From: Clostridia bacterium
Lineage (GTDB): Bacteria > Bacillota > Clostridia > Christensenellales > Aristaeellaceae
Direction of reading: 5' to 3'
Assembly (NCBI GenBank): GCA_900769075.1
Contig: CAAGFE010000004.1
Span: 1-36,113 of the forward strand
Length of the DNA stretch: 36,113 nt
The translations under genes and the position numbers were made by a program. The notes below the pieces were generated by a model. The model was not told where the DNA came from and ran no database searches. It saw only the letters and a program-made list of their open reading frames with translations. Of this stretch, positions 31,746 through 36,113 are shown in pieces. Position 1 is the stretch's first letter. Every line of letters begins with the position of its first letter.

Positions 31746-33077
31746 ATGATGAAAATTGCTCTGATCGGTCAAGATATACCGACCCTGCTCCCGACCCTGC
31801 TGACCGACCTGCTCTTCGTGGGCAGGCAGTCCGCCCAGGTCACCCTGGAGGAAAAGAACGCTGCCATGCAGGAGGTGCTCCAGCGCTATGGCGAGGCGGT
31901 CATCCGCGATGCGCAGAGCCGCTATCCGGGCTTGAAGGCGTCCATCCTGGTGACCGGCAGCCGCCGCGACGTGCTCACGGACGCGGACTGCGTGATCTAT
32001 GCCGGGGACTGCATGGCTGCCAGCCGCTTCAAGATGGATCGGGAAGCCCTTTCCGGCGTGGAGGAGGATGATCCCGGCCTGACCGAGCAAGCCCGCGTCA
32101 ACGGCGGCATCGGCGGTCTGCTCCATACCCTGCGCCAGGGTGAAATGGTGCTTGACCTGTGCGAGGCCATACAGGATTCCTGCCCGGGCGCGGTGGTGGT
32201 GAACCTCGGCCAGCCGGTGGCCCGCACCACGCTGATGTTTGAAAATGCGGGCTTCCGCTGCTATGGCCTGGGACGCACGCCCCTGCGCGGCGCCAATGGC
32301 CTGGACAGCCTGGTGAAAAAGCTCAGCTGCAAGGAGAAGGACGTGGAGGCCACCATCGCGGGCCTGCCGGGCTTCAGCTTCCTGCTGAACCTGACGGATG
32401 CCAAAACCGGCGACGATCTGCTGCCCCTGCTCTGCGACATGGCGGAGGAGGAACAGCTGGGCCGCCTGACGAAGCGCTGGTATGACTGGTACGGCGCGAT
32501 TGCCATCGGCGATGTGACCGACCACGCGGAATGGCTGCCCGCACAGGAGGATTTCATCCCCGATGCGGAGCCGGCATTCGGCGAGGGCGTGGAGCGCCGC
32601 AAGGAACGCATCCTGTGGATGAACACCGTCGGCGCGAAGGGCGCGAAGGAACAGGAGGGCCAGATGGCCCAGCTGCTGCTGCTGTCCAAGGCGCCGCCCA
32701 TCCGCCCGATGCAGCTGGCGTTGGCGCTGCTCACCGGCACGGACTGCGATATTCCCGCCGTCACCCGTTTCAACCGCGGGGAGTTGCCACAGCTCGCAAA
32801 ATCTGCTATGATAGAGGCGAAGCTGACCCAGCGCGGCGGCATAGCCGTGCCCCATGGGACGATGCTGCCCGCGCCGCTGGCGGAAATCTGCGGCGAAATT
32901 GACGAAACCAACTACCTGGCCGCACAGGCTGCCGCCGGAGACCGCTCCGCGCTGCGGGAGTGCATTGAGGTTGACCCCGCTCTGGCCGGCCTGGACAGGC
33001 TCTATGTGCAGGACGTCGTCGCCAGGATGATCGCGATGCACAGCGACATCATCAGCCGTCTGAACGAGGAGGAGTAA
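31746..33077 (+). CDS. Degenerate GH4-like (alpha-galactosidase/6-phosphoglucosidase family) protein
   Basis: A 443-aa protein; ATG 31746 or 31749, with only a weak ribosome site. The layout follows GH4: an N-terminal Rossmann-like MMKIALIGQ...LLTDLLF, a VNGGIGGLLHTLR segment (GH4: GGI...LRT), CPGAVVVNLGQPVA (GH4: cPdA-lin-tNP), then YGLGRTP and AGLPGFSF. Hallmark residues are lost. The NAD-binding GxGS is GQDIPT, the metal-binding Cys-His of 'GlCH' is G176-R177, and the Asn-His of 'GiNHF' is P208-G209. It is therefore unlikely to be an active NAD- and Mn-dependent glycosidase. Homology is moderately sure; the remaining function is unknown. It carries a promoter-like sequence near its 3' end (32784-32812). 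Confidence 0.7.
   Translation: MMKIALIGQDIPTLLPTLLTDLLFVGRQSAQVTLEEKNAAMQEVLQRYGEAVIRDAQSRYPGLKASILVTGSRRDVLTDADCVIYAGDCMAASRFKMDREALSGVEEDDPGLTEQARVNGGIGGLLHTLRQGEMVLDLCEAIQDSCPGAVVVNLGQPVARTTLMFENAGFRCYGLGRTPLRGANGLDSLVKKLSCKEKDVEATIAGLPGFSFLLNLTDAKTGDDLLPLLCDMAEEEQLGRLTKRWYDWYGAIAIGDVTDHAEWLPAQEDFIPDAEPAFGEGVERRKERILWMNTVGAKGAKEQEGQMAQLLLLSKAPPIRPMQLALALLTGTDCDIPAVTRFNRGELPQLAKSAMIEAKLTQRGGIAVPHGTMLPAPLAEICGEIDETNYLAAQAAAGDRSALRECIEVDPALAGLDRLYVQDVVARMIAMHSDIISRLNEEE
32784..32812 (+). promoter_or_regulatory. Promoter-like sequence inside the GH4-like gene
   Basis: TTGCCA (32784-32789), 17 bp, TATGAT (32807-32812) with an extended TGC before the -10. It could drive the downstream methyltransferase, RluA-type and tgt genes, about 370 bp away. 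It lies within coding sequence, so it may be chance. Confidence 0.45.
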
Positions 33078-33189
33078 CGCTCCCGCCGGGCGGCCATAGA
33101 AATCCATCCGATACGCGCCCCCTGCCACGCACTTACCCGAGGTTACACCGCACAATTCGTCAGCGGCCCACCGAAAAGGAGTACCACAC

Positions 33190-34053
33190 ATGTTCTTAGC
33201 CAATACCTGGGAAGATTATGAAGTCCTTGATACCGGCGACGGCGAAAAGCTGGAGCGCTGGGGCGATGTCATCCTGCGCAGGCCTGACCCGCAGACCATC
33301 TGGCCCAAAGCTGACCCGCAGCTGTGGAAGCAGGCACAGGCCCATTATCACCGCTCCGACAAGGGCGGCGGAGAGTGGGAGTTTTTCATGCGCTTGCCGG
33401 AAAGGTGGATCATCCGCCATCAGGAGCTGCCGTTCTATGTCCGCCCCACCAGCTTCAAGCATACCGGCCTCTTCCCGGAGCAGGCCGCGAACTGGGTGTG
33501 GATGCAGGACATCATCCGCAATTCCGGCCGCCCGGACGTGAAGGTGCTGAACCTGTTTGGCTATACCGGCGCGGCGACCATCGCCTGTGCCGCCGCGGGG
33601 GCCCACGTCACCCATGTGGACGCCTCCAAGGGCATTGTCCAGTGGGCGAAGGAAAACCGGGAGCTGTCCGGGCTGCCGGAAAACCGCTTCCGCTTCATCG
33701 TCGAGGATGCGCTGCGCTTTGTGCAGCGGGAGATCCGCCGGGGCAACAGGTACGACGGCATCCTGATGGATCCGCCCAGCTACGGCCGGGGTCCCTCGGG
33801 CGAGGTGTGGAAGCTGGAAAACGAGCTCTTCGGCCTGGTGGAAACCTGCGCCCAGGTGCTCAGCGATCAGCCGCTATTCTTCCTGATCAACTCCTACACA
33901 ACGGGCTTCCAGGCCAGCGTGCTGAGCAATCTGCTGGAGAAGTGCGTCGTCAGCCGTCACGGCGGCAGGCTCGACGCGCAGGAGCTGTGCCTGCCGGTCA
34001 CGTCCGGCGGCGTGCTTCCTGCCGGTGCAAGCGGAAGGTGGTACCATGGTTAA
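33190..34053 (+). CDS. Class I SAM-dependent methyltransferase, rRNA m5C (RlmI/RlmK-like)
   Basis: A 287-aa protein with ATG after AAAAGGAGTACCACAC. Motif I (SAM binding) is VLNLFGYTGAATIACAAAGA (about 120-139) followed by THVDASKGIVQWAKEN. Motif IV is MDPPSYGRGPSGEVWKLE. This DPPSYGRG form is typical of the RlmI/RlmL-C group that methylates 23S rRNA, but the PUA domain of RlmI is missing at the N-terminus. The first ~100 residues form an unusual Trp-rich section (WEDYE, WPKADPQLW). The target base is not known. Its last 8 bp overlap the RluA-type gene, so translation is coupled. Confidence 0.87.
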   Translation: MFLANTWEDYEVLDTGDGEKLERWGDVILRRPDPQTIWPKADPQLWKQAQAHYHRSDKGGGEWEFFMRLPERWIIRHQELPFYVRPTSFKHTGLFPEQAANWVWMQDIIRNSGRPDVKVLNLFGYTGAATIACAAAGAHVTHVDASKGIVQWAKENRELSGLPENRFRFIVEDALRFVQREIRRGNRYDGILMDPPSYGRGPSGEVWKLENELFGLVETCAQVLSDQPLFFLINSYTTGFQASVLSNLLEKCVVSRHGGRLDAQELCLPVTSGGVLPAGASGRWYHG

Positions 34054-34833
34054 GATCATTTATGAGGATAACCAAGTCATCGTGGCCGTGAAGCCCCCGA
34101 ACATGCTCTCCCAGGCCGACAAGACCAAGGACGCGGATATCCTGAGCGAAATCAGGGAGTACATCCGCATCAAGTACAACAAGCCCGGCAATGTATACCT
34201 GGGGCTGGTGCACCGGCTGGATCGTCCCGTGGGCGGATTGATGGTTTTCGCCCGCACGTCCAAGGCCGCGGCGCGCCTGTCCGCCCAGATGCGGGAGCAT
34301 GAGATGGGCCGGGAGTACCTGTGCGTCACCGAGGGTCATGTGAAGGATAAGTTCACCCTGATCAACTACCTCATCCAGAATGAGCGCATGAACCGGGTGA
34401 TGGTCTGCGACGCGGATGAGCGCGGCGCCCAGGAGGCCATCCTCCATGGGCATTGCCTGGCGCGGAAAAACGGCACGTCCCTGTGTTCCCTGCGGCTGGA
34501 AACGGGCCGCAAGCATCAGATCCGCGTGCAGATGAAGGAAATGGGCGCGCCGCTGTGGGGGGATCATCGCTATGGGCATGGCATTCCCGGCCAGCAGATC
34601 GCGCTCTGGGGCTATAAGCTGACCTTCGAGCACCCGACGACGAAAAATATCATGACCTTCCAGCACCTGCCCTGCGGGTCGGTGTGGAACCTCTACGCGG
34701 AGGAGCTGACCGACATGGCTATCCGCTTCGCCAATTCTGCCGCGACCATCCTTCAGCCGGAAAGCGCGCCTGCCCCGGAGCAGCCCGATGCCGCCGGCGA
34801 ATCCCCCATCCCCCAGCCCAATGGAGGTATCGA

Positions 34834-34837
<4 letters not shown>
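34046..34837 (+). CDS. RluA-family pseudouridine synthase
   Basis: A 263-aa enzyme that turns uridine into pseudouridine in rRNA or tRNA. ATG 34046 follows GGAAGGTGG; GTG 34025 is an alternative. The catalytic motif HRLDRPVGGLMVFART gives D59, and ETGRKHQIRVQ and GDHRYG complete the active site. No S4 domain is present, so it is the short RluA type; the exact target is unclear. The last ~30 residues are Pro/Ala/Glu-rich and probably disordered. It overlaps the previous gene by 8 bp and tgt by ATGA, forming a three-gene RNA-modification operon. Confidence 0.92.
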
Positions 34838-35961
<1,124 letters not shown>

Positions 35962-35965
35962 TTGC

Positions 35966-35995
35966 AAAAGGCTCTCCCCGTACCGGGAAGAGCCT
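35966..35995. terminator. Terminator after tgt
   Basis: AGGCTCT (35969-35975) pairs with AGAGCCT (35989-35995), with an inner CCC/GGG. No T tract follows on the plus strand, but the minus strand reads into TTTTGC, so it may serve a convergent gene beyond the window. Confidence 0.6.
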
Positions 35996-36002
35996 CAGCG
36001 TG

Positions 36003-36101
36003 TCAAACAAGTGGCCAGAGGCCACTTGTTTGAGATATGCGCTCGGTCACTGGTCGCTGCGCTCCCGGCCGTTCCCTCCCGTAAGGAAGCTTTTCCTACG
36101 G
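36003..36101. repeat. Hairpin-rich repeat at the window end
   Basis: CAAACAAGTGGCC (36004-36016) and GGCCACTTGTTTG (36020-36032) form a perfect 13-bp stem with loop AGA. A GCGCTC motif flanks GGTCACTGGTCGCT. A second hairpin follows: CCGTA-A-GGAA (36079-36088) with TTCCTACGG (36093-36101). No gene is visible from 35962 to the end. The build recalls the palindromic element in the GDSL gene. Confidence 0.5.
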
Positions 36102-36113
36102 AAAAGCACGAAA

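Overview
The window is about 36 kb of GC-rich DNA from a Gram-positive, low-redox-lifestyle bacterium. The best fit is a gut-type member of Clostridia (Bacillota). The evidence is strong Shine-Dalgarno sites (GGAGG type), consensus sigma-A promoters, a T-box leader on ileS, an ECF-type vitamin transporter, a class B sortase and a BaiN/HI0933-type flavoprotein. The genus cannot be fixed from the sequence alone. No tRNA, rRNA, CRISPR array, integrase or transposase is visible.

Region 1 (49-13232, all + strand) is a cell-surface assembly cluster. It holds five small TasA/camelysin-like proteins with SipW-type signal peptides (49, 635, 1428, 2171, 10619). It also holds two large secreted multidomain proteins (2798, about 890 aa; 5489, about 1700 aa with InlB-type repeats), one sortase substrate with a TPHTGD sorting signal (11144), a 57-aa membrane protein (11821) and a class B sortase with its own signal peptide (11991). 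The SipW peptidase itself is not in the window and probably lies upstream. I read this as a secreted fibre or matrix system tethered to the wall through one anchor. It is the strongest candidate for an undescribed system here. The two large proteins share a Cys/His module (YPxLLCTC...H...CPW) that I do not recognise, and one carries a CHAP-like domain that has lost its catalytic residues.

Region 2 (13306-14578) is a convergent, minus-strand GH43 arabinanase-like gene. Its perfect promoter lies back-to-back with the promoter of region 3.

Region 3 (14550-20362) is a cobalamin-riboswitch operon: a secreted DUF4430-like protein, a membrane protein combining an alpha/alpha-barrel with DUF4430, then EcfT, a fused EcfA-EcfA' ATPase and an ECF S component. 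The barrel plus DUF4430 layout recalls the two domains of animal intrinsic factor and transcobalamin. The operon is most simply a vitamin B12 capture and import system.

Region 4 (20366-28101) holds a GDSL hydrolase carrying a 93-bp in-frame palindromic insertion, an ion permease, an RpiR-type regulator, a BaiN-like flavoprotein, a DEDDh exonuclease, a uridine-kinase-like protein and a Dabb-domain protein.

Region 5 (28141-35961) is translation-related: T-box-controlled ileS, a degenerate GH4-like protein, an rRNA-methyltransferase-like protein, an RluA-type pseudouridine synthase and tgt. The last three overlap and probably form one transcript. The window ends in a hairpin-rich repeat (36003-36101).
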